Positions 51,352 through 62,500 of a stretch of DNA of 64,000 bases are shown piece after piece (the first letter of the stretch is position 1; the number at the start of each line of letters is the position of its first letter). The notes under the pieces were generated by a model, which was not told the DNA's origin, ran no database searches, and saw only the letters and a list, made by a program, of their open reading frames with translations. Position numbers and translations under genes: made by a program. Origin of the DNA: CAIYXB01 sp038146805 (GTDB lineage Bacteria > Cyanobacteriota > Vampirovibrionia > LMEP-6097); assembly GCA_038146805.1 (NCBI GenBank), contig JAYQSH010000005.1:806001-870000 (forward strand), in the 5' to 3' direction.

Positions 51352-52110
51352 TTATTGGATAAAAAATACTAAGTTTACTTTAGAGTTAATATCTAATACA
51401 CCTTCTGAGTAAGCGTCTGAATCATCAAAACTATTAGCGTTTGCATCTAAAGCAAATGCTAGTCTGGGTGCAAATGCTGGTGGTCGTTTAGTGAAACTGT
51501 TTTCACTAATCGTTTTTATATTTCCAAGCTTAGCATTTAGGGCAAGCAACATTGTCTCTGCTTTTTGCTTTGCATTTAAAATGGCTTTTTCTAAGGCTTG
51601 ATTATAAAGCTTTGAGTCATCGCTGAGGTCATAGTTTATAGAATTTAATTTTGTGATTTTATTTTTGGCTAAAATATCAACAACCTTAGCAACTTGAGAA
51701 CTGAGATCCTCACTGGCATTAAGCTCTTGTTTAGTAACCGTTACTTTAAAGTTACGCATGGCAACGAAACCAACCGCAACTGATTTGTTTTGTTTTGCAT
51801 CATATTCATATTGTTCGCGAATATTGATTTGATTGAGTTTGATATTTTTTTTGCTTATGTTATTTGTTGTTAAAACTTTAATAGCATTTGTTGCAATCTT
51901 ACTATTTCTTTCTTTAGCGTTTTTGAAATCTTTGGCTTCGGTTTCAATGGCAAAATTTATAATTGCTGTATCTGGTTCAGCTGTTAGCTTTGCCTCACCC
52001 GTAACGCTGATGGTTCTTAGATGATCAATGGACAAATCTTCTGCTTGTGATCTTGCAGTAAAACAAGTCAGCATTATCAAAAAACTAAAACAAAAAAATA
52101 TTTTTTTCAT
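51352..52110 (-). CDS. SIMPL/DUF541-domain periplasmic protein
   Basis: 252 residues. Signal peptide (FFCFSFLIMLTCFTARSQA) then a SIMPL domain: RTISVTGEAKLTAEPDTAIINFAIET, NQINIREQYEYD, YDLSDDSKLYNQALEKAILNAKQKAETM. Proteins of this family are periplasmic or outer-membrane-associated with ill-defined stress roles. -10 TATGAT lies 8 nt before the ATG and -35 TTCAAT 17 bp further. Probably co-transcribed with hemY (9 bp between them). Confidence 0.83.
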   Translation of the reverse strand: MKKIFFCFSFLIMLTCFTARSQAEDLSIDHLRTISVTGEAKLTAEPDTAIINFAIETEAKDFKNAKERNSKIATNAIKVLTTNNISKKNIKLNQINIREQYEYDAKQNKSVAVGFVAMRNFKVTVTKQELNASEDLSSQVAKVVDILAKNKITKLNSINYDLSDDSKLYNQALEKAILNAKQKAETMLLALNAKLGNIKTISENSFTKRPPAFAPRLAFALDANANSFDDSDAYSEGVLDINSKVNLVFFIQ

Positions 52111-52138
52111 ATTAGTTCATCATAGCAATTTGTATTTG

Positions 52139-54130
52139 TTAATTGAAGTTATAAGCAATTCTTTGCAAAGGACTTGTCCAATTACCCTCAAGATCTTGAA
52201 CCTCCAAGCTTAGTATATGACTGCCTTTACTAAGTCTTTTAGCAAAGAAACCTCTTCTTCTAGTAATTGCTCCGTCTTTATTTGAAGTCCATCTATAAGC
52301 TTTTAGTTGTCTTCTAGTTCTTTTTGACATTGCAGCATAATATTTGCCTCGACGTTTTTTGATTTTGATTTTTTTCTGAAATTTATAATTATTTTTGCTT
52401 ATGATTTCTTCTGTTACAAGTAAAGTTTTTTGTATTTCTGGTGTCCATTGACCTTGAAAGTTTTGAGCCCTAACACTTATTAAATGTTCACCTAAAGATA
52501 AATTGTTTAAATTTAATTCCTGATCGTATCCTAATATCCCATCTTTACTCGAGGTCCATTCATAGCTATAAGCTGCTTCACTACTGTTTGCTTTTAAATT
52601 TGTGTTTCCATTGAGTAGTGTTTGTTCTGGAATTGTGACATTAGTAATTTCAAAAGGAAAAACCATATTTGCATTTACTGAACCAATCATAGTCGTTGCT
52701 GTAGCATCTGTATAAAAACTTGTTTCTGTAGCATAGTCTTGCATTAATTTTAAAATTGCATCTTTGTTATAGCTTTTATTTTTTGCTTTTAATAATGCTG
52801 CAATACCAGCAACTATTGGTGCAGCCATTGACGTGCCAGATTTATGTTTGTATTGGTTGTTTGGTATGGTACTTAAGATTGAAGAACCCGGTGCCGTTAT
52901 ATCAACCCAAGAGCCATAATTAGAATAATAAGCTCTTGAAACACCGTCATAGGTTGCGCCAACTGCAATCACAGAGCTGATTGCTGCAGGATATACAGGA
53001 GTGCTACTATTGCTGTTACCTGCCGCCGCGACGCAAATAACCCCTTTTTTATAGGCAGAATACATTAAGCTTGACATCACGTCTAAACCATAGCCAGCAA
53101 AGCTCATGTTGATTACATCTGCGCCATTATCAAGAGCATAATTAACAGCTTGCATGATGTCACTTGTTTTAAGATAGCCACCAAAGCCACTTGAATAGCC
53201 TGCTCTTAAAGCCATGATTTTTGTTTCTGGTGCAATACCGCTAATGCCAATGTTGTTATTGGCAACTGCTCCAATGATGCCTGCTACATGAGTTCCGTGA
53301 CCATTGATGTCGCTTGGATCATTATCTTCTTTGGTGCAATCTTCAGTAAAGATACAACTGCGTCCTGCTTGATCGACAAAGTCCCAACCTTGCACATCAT
53401 CAATATAGCCATTTTTATCATCGTCTTTGCCGTTGTTTGGAATCTCTTTGGTGTTCACCCAAATATTTGCTTTTAAATCTTTATGATTGTAATCAACACC
53501 AGTGTCAATCACTGCAACAACTGTATCTTTGCCTTTGCTATACTGCCACAAAGCTTCAGGCTCAACGACGTCATGTGAAAACTGATCTAAGTTCATTGGG
53601 TCATTTGTTCTTGCTTCTGTAATTTCATAAATATAGTTTGGATATACAGCATCAATCTCATAATCATCAGAATTAAAATGATCAAAATTTATTTTTCTAA
53701 TTATTTTTAAGAGCTTGTCCTTGTCTACGTTATGGTCTAATTTGATAACGGCATAATTGTTTTTTAGTGTGCGGCGTATTTTTTTTGCTTTTTTCAGTTT
53801 TTTTAGTTTGCCATTTTTTCTATAGTTTTTAATTTTTGTTCTTAACGAGCTTAACTCTTCTTGGTAATCCGTTTCTGACCAAATTTCGTAATCGGTATTA
53901 AGTTTTGCAAAAAAGTTTTGTTCTTTTATATCCGCATTGCCCATAAGGCTCGAAATTAAATTAAAGTTTTTATGGTATTCAACAATAATTTCGTTGTCTG
54001 CAAATTCTTGACTAGTTAAATTTGTGTAGTTAAGATTCTTGACTTTTGCTTGAACACGATCCGTAAAAGATATAGTTTTTACTAGTAGAATTAGTATTAA
54101 TAATGTACGAATTTGTGCTTTTATTTGCAA
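52139..54130 (-). CDS. Secreted subtilisin-family serine protease (S8)
   Basis: 663 residues from TTG with Shine-Dalgarno GAGG. N-terminal signal, then a pro-region with an inhibitor_I9-like part (residues ~40-180), then the catalytic domain: Asp in VVAVIDTGVDYNHKDL, His in INGHGTHVAGIIGA, Asn in VAAAGNSNSS and Ser in SGTSMAAPIVAGIAALL. The C-terminus carries two related beta modules, YSYEWTSSKDGILGYDQ ... QGQWTPE and YRWTSNKDGAITRRRG ... EGNWTSP, probably for binding or anchoring. All catalytic residues are intact. Extracellular or cell-surface protein degradation is likely; a role in predation or attachment is speculative. Confidence 0.92.
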   Translation of the reverse strand: MQIKAQIRTLLILILLVKTISFTDRVQAKVKNLNYTNLTSQEFADNEIIVEYHKNFNLISSLMGNADIKEQNFFAKLNTDYEIWSETDYQEELSSLRTKIKNYRKNGKLKKLKKAKKIRRTLKNNYAVIKLDHNVDKDKLLKIIRKINFDHFNSDDYEIDAVYPNYIYEITEARTNDPMNLDQFSHDVVEPEALWQYSKGKDTVVAVIDTGVDYNHKDLKANIWVNTKEIPNNGKDDDKNGYIDDVQGWDFVDQAGRSCIFTEDCTKEDNDPSDINGHGTHVAGIIGAVANNNIGISGIAPETKIMALRAGYSSGFGGYLKTSDIMQAVNYALDNGADVINMSFAGYGLDVMSSLMYSAYKKGVICVAAAGNSNSSTPVYPAAISSVIAVGATYDGVSRAYYSNYGSWVDITAPGSSILSTIPNNQYKHKSGTSMAAPIVAGIAALLKAKNKSYNKDAILKLMQDYATETSFYTDATATTMIGSVNANMVFPFEITNVTIPEQTLLNGNTNLKANSSEAAYSYEWTSSKDGILGYDQELNLNNLSLGEHLISVRAQNFQGQWTPEIQKTLLVTEEIISKNNYKFQKKIKIKKRRGKYYAAMSKRTRRQLKAYRWTSNKDGAITRRRGFFAKRLSKGSHILSLEVQDLEGNWTSPLQRIAYNFN

Positions 54131-54370
54131 GTTCTACCTCTTTAATCTAAGAAAGACGTAGTACATTACACACCCTATACTATATAGGTTTCCCTGTTTG
54201 GTTTAGATTAAAATCAGTAATCTAATGTGATTTTCTTATAAGTGCTAGGTTATTTGTCTTAGGTATTGTTTTTTTTTGAGTGTTTGCAACTAAAAATCTA
54301 AGATTTTAGTAATAATTCGTATGGTATTATTCACATTTGATAAAAGGTCATAAATTGGAGGAAATTTATT

Positions 54371-54691
54371 ATGCCTACTGCTGAAAAATTGAAATTAACA
54401 AAAAAAATTAAGCCTTTAAACGATAAGGTTCTTGTGGCAAAAGCAAGTGCTGAAGAAAAAAGTGAAGGCGGAATTTATTTGCCAAGTGGCTCGCAAGAAA
54501 AACCATTAGAGGGTGTAATTATTGCTGTTGGTCCGGGTGCAATGAATGACAAGAACGAAAGACAAGCAATGCAACTCAAGGAAGGAGACAAAGTTTTGTA
54601 TCCTAAATATTCAGGTACTGAAATTAAAATTGAGGGTCATGATCTTTTGATTCTTTCTGAAAAAGAAATATTGGCGGTTATTGAAGCTTAG
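54371..54691 (+). CDS. groES: Co-chaperonin GroES
   Basis: 106 residues. IKPLNDKVLVAKASAEEKSEGGIYLP is the barrel plus mobile loop; GVIIAVGPGAMND and GDKVLYPKYSGTEIKI follow. About 10 extra residues at the N-terminus. Strong Shine-Dalgarno (GGAGG) 9 nt before the ATG. It caps GroEL, encoded 20 bp downstream. No CIRCE operator is visible upstream, so HrcA control is not indicated. Confidence 0.96.
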   Translation: MPTAEKLKLTKKIKPLNDKVLVAKASAEEKSEGGIYLPSGSQEKPLEGVIIAVGPGAMNDKNERQAMQLKEGDKVLYPKYSGTEIKIEGHDLLILSEKEILAVIEA

Positions 54692-54710
54692 TTATTAAGG
54701 AGAGTATATT

Positions 54711-56345
54711 ATGGTGAAAAAAATTGTAAAAAATGATGAAGCGCGTAAGTTACTTGCAAAAGGTGTACAAACGGTTGCAGAGATTGTTTCTGTAACACTT
54801 GGACCTGCAGGTAGAAACGTGGTTTTAGAGAAAAAATTTGGTGCGCCGCAATCGATTCGTGATGGCGTCACAATTGTAAAAGAAATTACAGAGTTAGAAG
54901 ACCCGTTTGAGTCTGCTGGTGCGGCTTTGATGAAAGAAGCAGCGACAAGAACAAATGATATTGCTGGTGATGGTACAACTACATCTACAGTCTTAACTGC
55001 GGCTCTTGTTGAAGCTGGCATGAGACATTTAGCTGCTAGAGCGAATCCTGTACTTTTAAAGAAAGGAATGGACAGAGCAACTACAATGATCATTGAAGAA
55101 TTTAAGCAACTTTCTAAAGAAGTAAAATCTTCTAGAGATATTGAGCAAGTAGCAACTATTTCTGCCGCTAACGATGCGGAAGTTGGAAAACTAATTGCTG
55201 AAGCAATGGAAAAAGTTGGTAAAGCTGGAGTGATTACTGTTGAAGAATCTAAATCAACAAGTACTGAACTTGAAGTTGTTGAAGGTATGCAGTTTGACAA
55301 AGGTTATATCTCACCTTATTTTGCAAATGATTCAGAAAGAATGGAAGCTAATCTTCAAGATGCTTTTGTTTTGTGTGTTGATAAAAAAATCAATCTTGCA
55401 AGTGATATGGTACCTGTGTTAGAGCAAGTTGCTAGAAGTGGTAAGCCACTTTTGGTTATTGCTGAAGATATCGAAGGTGAAGCTTTGGCTGCGCTTGTAA
55501 TTAATAACTTGAGACAAGTAATTAAGGTTGCAGCAATTAAAGCGCCTGGTTTTGGTGATAGAAGAAAAGCTATGCTTGAAGATATCGCAATCTTAACTGG
55601 TGCTCGTGTGGTTTCTGATGATCTTGATATGAAGTTAGAAAACATTACTTTAGAAGATTTAGGTCAAGCAAGAAAAGCTGTCATTAGCAAAGATAAAACA
55701 GTGATTGTTGCAAGCGATGCAACTAAAGAAGAAGTTGCTGCAAGAATAGCTTCTATTGATAGATTAATCGAAGCTTCTGATTCTGATTATGACAAAGAAA
55801 AATTATCAGAAAGAAAAGCTAAGCTTTCTGGTGGTGTTGCTGTAATCAAAGTTGGAGCAGCTACTGAGCCTGAATTGAAAGACAAGAAATTGAGATTGGA
55901 AGATGCTCTAAATGCTACAAGAGCAGCGGTTGAAGAAGGAATTATCCCTGGTGGTGGTACTTCTCAAGTTAAAGCTTCTAAAAAACTTGAAGCAAAATTA
56001 AGTCAATTTGACGGTGAAGAAAGATTAGGTGCTGAAATTGTTGTTAAAGCGCTTAAAAAGCCTTGCATGCAAATTGCTAATAATGCTGGTTTTTCTGGTG
56101 AAGTAGTAATTGAAAGAGTCTTAAATGAAAAAGATAACGTAGGTTTTAACGCTGCAGTTGGTGAATATGTAGATATGTTCGAGGCTGGAATCGTTGATCC
56201 TGTAAAAGTTAGTAGATCTTCTTTACAAAATGCAGTTTCAGTTGCTGGGCAAATCTTGTTAACTGATGCAATTGTCATTGAAGAAAAAGATAGTTCGATG
56301 CCGCAAATGCCTGCTGGGGCTGGTATGCCGGGAATGGGTATGTAA
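54711..56345 (+). CDS. groEL: Chaperonin GroEL
   Basis: 544 residues, standard. Blocks: VSVTLGPAGRNVVLEKKFGAP, AGDGTTTSTVLTAALVEAG, KAPGFGDRRKAMLEDIAIL and EEGIIPGGGTSQVKA; the tail is the usual Gly/Met-rich MPQMPAGAGMPGMGM. ATP-driven folding cage with GroES. Shine-Dalgarno AAGGAG. A hairpin terminator follows at once. Confidence 0.97.
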   Translation: MVKKIVKNDEARKLLAKGVQTVAEIVSVTLGPAGRNVVLEKKFGAPQSIRDGVTIVKEITELEDPFESAGAALMKEAATRTNDIAGDGTTTSTVLTAALVEAGMRHLAARANPVLLKKGMDRATTMIIEEFKQLSKEVKSSRDIEQVATISAANDAEVGKLIAEAMEKVGKAGVITVEESKSTSTELEVVEGMQFDKGYISPYFANDSERMEANLQDAFVLCVDKKINLASDMVPVLEQVARSGKPLLVIAEDIEGEALAALVINNLRQVIKVAAIKAPGFGDRRKAMLEDIAILTGARVVSDDLDMKLENITLEDLGQARKAVISKDKTVIVASDATKEEVAARIASIDRLIEASDSDYDKEKLSERKAKLSGGVAVIKVGAATEPELKDKKLRLEDALNATRAAVEEGIIPGGGTSQVKASKKLEAKLSQFDGEERLGAEIVVKALKKPCMQIANNAGFSGEVVIERVLNEKDNVGFNAAVGEYVDMFEAGIVDPVKVSRSSLQNAVSVAGQILLTDAIVIEEKDSSMPQMPAGAGMPGMGM

Positions 56346-56351
56346 AAAGAA

Positions 56352-56382
56352 AAAAAGGCTCTGGTTACAGAGCTTTTTTTTT
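56352..56382 (+). terminator. Rho-independent terminator of groESL
   Basis: GCTCTG-GTTA-CAGAGC hairpin (56358-56373) followed by nine T's, 7 bp after the groEL stop. Confidence 0.92.
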
Positions 56383-56526
56383 AATCAATAATTAGATTAA
56401 GGAAAATTTAGTTAAGGTTTTTACCTATGGGTATAAATACTAAAGCATATAGGGGAGATTATGCTTAATTGTATTTAATCTTTAATTTAATTAGATCTTA
56501 TCCTATCTGCGTTAAAAGTGAGAAAA

Positions 56527-59500
56527 ATGAAGAGATTAAAAAGTTGTTTTGTAGTTGGGATTTTATTAAGTGTATTTTTCCTACCCGTTTCATCAAAAAG
56601 AGACATTCTAAAAAAGACAAAGAATTTGGTGGCTATTAAGTCATTAAGTTCTAATCCCCCAGTACAATTGTCTATTGCTAAAGATGATTTGAATCTTGAT
56701 TTGGCCAAATATTCAAAGGCTCTTTTTAGAATTAAAGATGCCCGAAAACTATTAAATACCAATACTAATACCGGATCAATTGCTTTAAATATTTATGAAC
56801 AGAATACTGATCAAACAAAAGGTGATTTAATTAGTACTCAGAAAATTGCTATTGGTACATCTAAAAAAGCAAGAGAAATTTTTCTGACCCAGTATGTGGG
56901 ATATTTTTCTTTATTGAATCCAACAAAAAAACTTTTTTTAGAGATCGAGGCAAGTGATAGATCTATAGTTTCGAGTTATTTACTAGAGATTACTGCTCAA
57001 AATGTTACAGCACAAGCTTCTAATTATGAACCAAGACCATTTTCTTGTGATGGTTTATCTACAGAAAACTGTATTCGGGAATTTTTATTAGAAAAAGTAG
57101 ATTTTTTGCCAAACCCTACAAAAAACAGATCAGTTATTGTTTCGCAAAATGATACTACTGAAAACTTGGAAGTACATTTACCAGTTCCAAGAAAATTTGT
57201 GAAATTTTTTGGTGGCAGAAGAGATCTAAATATCGCAGTAAATAATTCTACGAGTGGTTCAGGTTCTGAATCATCTGAAGCTAGTGGTTCTGGTTCTCAA
57301 AGACCTTATGGTGAAACAGGAAAATTCACGAATATATTTCTTAGTCCTGGAGATGGAGATAGTCTTGCTTTTTTGGATTATAGTCCTGGAGATGAGGTCG
57401 ATGCAGGTCAATTGATTTTAGGTTTTGGAACTAATGATATACCTGCAAATGATCAATTTTATTTTTGTGATGATGGTAGGTTTAAAATTGGTTCTGATTG
57501 TAGTTATGATGAATTTGATGATGGGTATCATTTCTCAGTTCATGGTGACGCTAAAATATTTGGAAATTTGTATGCTGAAGATATTACTGGCTTTGGGGAT
57601 CATCTTTTGCAAGGAACATTAAAACTTGATATCCCTACAAAAGGAATGGGTAAAGTTTTGACTTCTGATACAGAGGGAAATGCTACTTGGCAGACTCTTG
57701 GAAATTTGCAAGCAAATGGAGATGATTTAGGAAACCATACTGCAAATCAAGATTTAAATATAAACGGTCATAATTTGTCTAACGTGAATAATTTGTCTGT
57801 TGTGAATGAGGCTTTCATAAGAAGAGCTGGTATGTCTGATGTTGGTATTGTCTCGACTCTTATGATTCCTATACCATCGGCGGGAAAGGATAAGGTTTTG
57901 ACTTCTGATGAAATCGGAAATGCTACTTGGCAAGCACTTGGTGATTTAACCGTTGACGGAGATAATTTAGGTAATCATACTGCGACTCAAGCCCTAAATA
58001 TGAACGATTACGCTATTTACAATGGTGGTTTAGTAGATTCATTTGTACATAATGCTTATATAACTAATGCTCTTGTAGTTAATGCTGATATCCTTGGCAG
58101 TAGACTGTCTGATGTATTTATTAGCGATTCAGATTTTAATATAGCAAGAATACTTAATTCTTTACAAATAGATATTGATTCTAAGGGTGCTGGTAAGGTT
58201 TTGGCTTCTGATGTCAATGGTTTTGCTACTTGGACCAATCTTAATGATCTCAATGTAGATGGTGATAACTTAGGAAATCATATTGCTACTAATAATTTAG
58301 ATTTAGCTAGTTATAATATTTTTAATGTAAGCGATATTTCTGCGACACGACTTTATGCGACACGACTTTTTGGTGAAGGCTCTGGTATTTACAATATTAA
58401 TGCAAATCAATTAAATGGTTCTGTGTTAAACGCTGAAAATGCAACAACAGCAAATGTGGCAGATTATGCAACAGTAGCAGGTTTATTGGCAGGTGGATCT
58501 AATGTAAATGGAACAACGATATTAAATAACTTTGTAAATGGAACTTTGACATTTTTAGGTGAAGCCGGAATTGAAGGTGATTTAGTTCTAAATGGAACAG
58601 TTTTTGCAAATAACTTTAATGGCGATGGCAGTGCAATAAAAAATATTCAAGCAGGAGCAATTGTTGGTACAGTGGCTCAAGCAAGTTCGTCTTTTTATGC
58701 GGATAAGGCAGGAATTGTAGATGCTGGAACAGTTCAAGATTCTACTATTACAGGTGGTATTATTAACGGCGCAAACTTAGTGAATGTGACGGGTACAGTG
58801 CCAAATGCTCAAAATGCAACAACAGCAAATGTGGCAGATAGTGTTATTAATGGAACTATCACCAATAGTAATTTATATGATGTTGTTGTGAACGGTTTAA
58901 CAATTGATATTGCTTCAAAAGGAGTAGATAAAATATTAACTTCTGACGCCAATGGTGTTGCTACTTGGCAAGCACTTGGTGATTTAGCCGTTGACGGAGA
59001 TAATTTAGGGAATCATACAGCTAGTGAAGATTTAAAAATGGCTAGTAATAGTATTGTTGGTGCTAACAATATAGTGGCAAGTTTTTTCAATGGTGATGGT
59101 TCACAGTTAAAAAACATTGATTTTTCTGGTGTGAATAATGTTGTAAATGCAACAACAGCAAATGTTGCAGATTATGCAACAGTAGCAGGTTCATTGGCAG
59201 GTGGATCTAATGTAAATGGAACAACGATATTAAATAACTTTGTAAATGGAACTTTGACATTTTTAAGTGAAGCCGGAATAGAAGGTGATTTAGTTCTAAA
59301 TGGAACAGTTTTTGCAAATAACTTTAATGGTGACGGCAGTGCAATAAAAAATATTCAAGCTGGAGCAATTGTTGGTACAGTGGCACAAGCAAATTCATCT
59401 TTTTATGCGGATAAGGCAGGAATTGTAGATGCTGGAACAGTTCAAGATTCTACTATTACAGGTGGTATTATTAACGGCGCAAACTTAGTGAATGTCACTG

Positions 59501-62500
59501 GTACAGTGCCAAACGCTCAAAATGCAACAACAGCAAATGTGGCAGATTATGCAACAGTAGCAGGTTCATTGGCAGGTGGATCTAATGTAAATGGAACAAC
59601 GATATTAAATAACTTTGTAAATGGAACTTTGACATTTTTAAGTGAAGCCGGAATAGAAGGTGATTTAGTTCTAAATGGAACAGTTTTTGCAAATAACTTT
59701 AATGGTGATGGTAGTGCAATAAAAAATATTCAAGCTGGAGCGATCGTTGGTACAGTGGCTCAAGCAAATTCATCTTTTTATGCGGATAAGGCAGGAATTG
59801 TAGATGCTGGAACAGTTAAAGATTCTACAATTACAGGTGGAATTATTAACGGCGCAAACTTAGTGAATGTCACTGGTACAGTGCCAAACGCTCAAAATGC
59901 AACAACAGCAAATGTGGCAGATAGTGTTATTAATGGAACTATCACAAATAGTAATTTATATGATGTTGTAGTGAACGGTTTAACAATTGATATTGCTTCA
60001 AAAGGAGTAGATAAAGTATTAACTTCTGACGCCAATGGTGTTGCTACTTGGCAAGCACTTGGTGATTTAACCGTTGATGGAGATAATTTGGGAAACCATA
60101 CAGCTAGTGAAGATTTAAACATGGCTAGTAATAGTATTGTTGGTGCTAACAATATAGTTGCAAGTTTTTTCAATGGCGATGGTTCACAGTTAAAAAACAT
60201 TGATTTTTCTGGTGTGAATAATGTTGTAAATGCAACAACAGCAAATGTGGCAGATTATGCAACAGTAGCAGGTTCATTGGCAGGTGGATCTAATGTAAAT
60301 GGAACAACGATATTAAATAACTTTGTAAATGGAACTTTGACATTTTTAAGTGAAGCCGGAATAGAAGGTGATTTAGTTCTAAATGGAACAGTTTTTGCAA
60401 ATAACTTTAATGGCGATGGCAGTGCAATAAAAAATATTCAAGCTGGAGCAATTGTTGGTACAGTGGCTCAAGCAAATTCATCTTTTTATGCTGATGAGGC
60501 AGGACTTGTAGATGCTGGAACAGTTAAAGATTCTACTATTACAGGTGGAATTATTAACGGCGCAAACTTAGTGAATGTCACTGGTACAGTGCCAAACGCT
60601 CAAAATGCAACAACAGCAAATGTGGCAGATTATGCAACAGTAGCAGGTTCATTGGCAGGTGGATCTAATGTAAATGGAACAACGATATTAAATAACTTTG
60701 TAAATGGAACTTTGACATTTTTAAGTGAAGCCGGAATAGAAGGTGATTTAGTTCTAAATGGAACAGTTTTTGCAAATAACTTTAATGGCGATGGCAGTGC
60801 AATAAAAAGTATTCAAGCAGGAGCAATTGTTGGTACAGTGGCACAAGCAAATTCATCTTTTTATGCTGATGAGGCAGGACTTGTAGATGCTGGAACAGTT
60901 AAAGATTCTACTATTACAGGTGGAATTATTAACGGCGCAAACTTAGTGAATGTCACTGGTACAGTGCCAAACGCTCAAAATGCAACAACCGCGAATGTGG
61001 CAGATTATGCGACAGTAGCAGGTTCAATTGCTGGCGGGTCTAGTTTTAATGGAACAACGATATTAAATAACTTTGTAAATGGAACTTTGACATTTTTAAG
61101 TGAAGCCGGAATTGAAGGTGACTTAGTTGTAAATGGAACAGTTTTTGCAAATTACTTTAATGGCGATGGCAGTGCAATAAAAAATATTCAAGCAGGAGCA
61201 ATTGTTGGTACAGTGGCTCAAGCAAATTCATCTTTTTATGCTGATGAGGCAGGACTTGTAGATGCTGGAACAGTTAAAGATTCTACTATTACAGGTGGAA
61301 TTATTAACGGCGCAAACTTAGTGAATGTCACTGGTACAGTGCCAAACGCTCAAAATGCAACAACAGCAAATGTGGCAGATTATGCGACAGTAGCAGGTTC
61401 AATTGCTGGCGGGTCTAATGTAAATGGAACAACGATATTAAATAACTTTGTAAATGGAACTTTGACATTTTTAAGTGAAGCCGGAATTGAAGGTGACTTA
61501 GTTGTAAATGGAACAGTTTTTGCAAATTACTTTAATGGCGATGGCAGTGCAATAAAAAATATTCAAGCTGGAGCAATTGTTGGTACAGTGGCTCAAGCAA
61601 ATTCATCTTTTTATGCTGATGAGGCAGGACTTGTAGATGCTGGAACAGTTAAAGATTCTACTATTACAGGTGGAATTATTAACGGCGCAAACTTAGTGAA
61701 TGTCACTGGTACAGTGCCAAACGCTCAAAATGCAACAACAGCAAATGTGGCAGATTATGCGACAGTAGCAGGTTCAATTGCTGGCGGGTCTAATGTAAAT
61801 GGAACAACGATATTAAATAACTTTGTAAATGGAACTTTGACATTTTTAAGTGAAGCCGGAATTGAAGGTGACTTAGTTGTAAATGGAACAGTTTTTGCAA
61901 ATTACTTTAATGGCGATGGCAGTGCAATAAAAAATATTCAAGCTGGAGCAATTGTTGGCACAGTGGCACAAGCAAATTCATCTTTTTATGCTGATGAGGC
62001 AGGACTTGTAGATACTGGAACAGTTAAAGATTCTACTATTACAGGTGGAATTATTAACGGCGCAAACTTAGTGAATGTCACTGGTACAGTGCCAAACGCT
62101 CAAAATGCAACAACCGCGAATGTGGCAGATTATGCGACAGTAGCAGGTTCAATTGCTGGCGGGTCTAATGTAAATGGAACAACGATATTAAATAACTTTG
62201 TAAATGGAACTTTGACATTTTTAAGTGAAGCCGGAATTGAAGGTGATTTAGTTGTAAATGGAACAGTTTTTGCAAATTACTTTAATGGCGATGGCAGTGC
62301 AATAAAAAATATTCAAGCTGGAGCAATTGTTGGTACAGTGGCACAAGCAAATTCATCTTTTTATGCTGATGAGGCAGGACTTGTAGATACTGGAACAGTT
62401 AAAGATTCTACTATTACAGGTGGAATTATTAACGGCGCAAACTTAGTGAATGTGACGGGTACAGTGCCAAACGCTCAAAATGCAACAACCGCGAATGTGG

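Noticed and set aside
54200..54370. CIRCE (HrcA) operator before groES
   Set aside because: Half-site-like words (GTGCTAGG, GAGTGTTTG) occur but do not form TTAGCACTC-N9-GAGTGCTAA.
54695..55300. Minus-strand frame of 201 codons antisense to groEL
   Set aside because: Ser/Ala-rich shadow caused by groEL codon usage; no start signal or family resemblance. The same applies to antisense frames within copB, cusA and the fibre gene.
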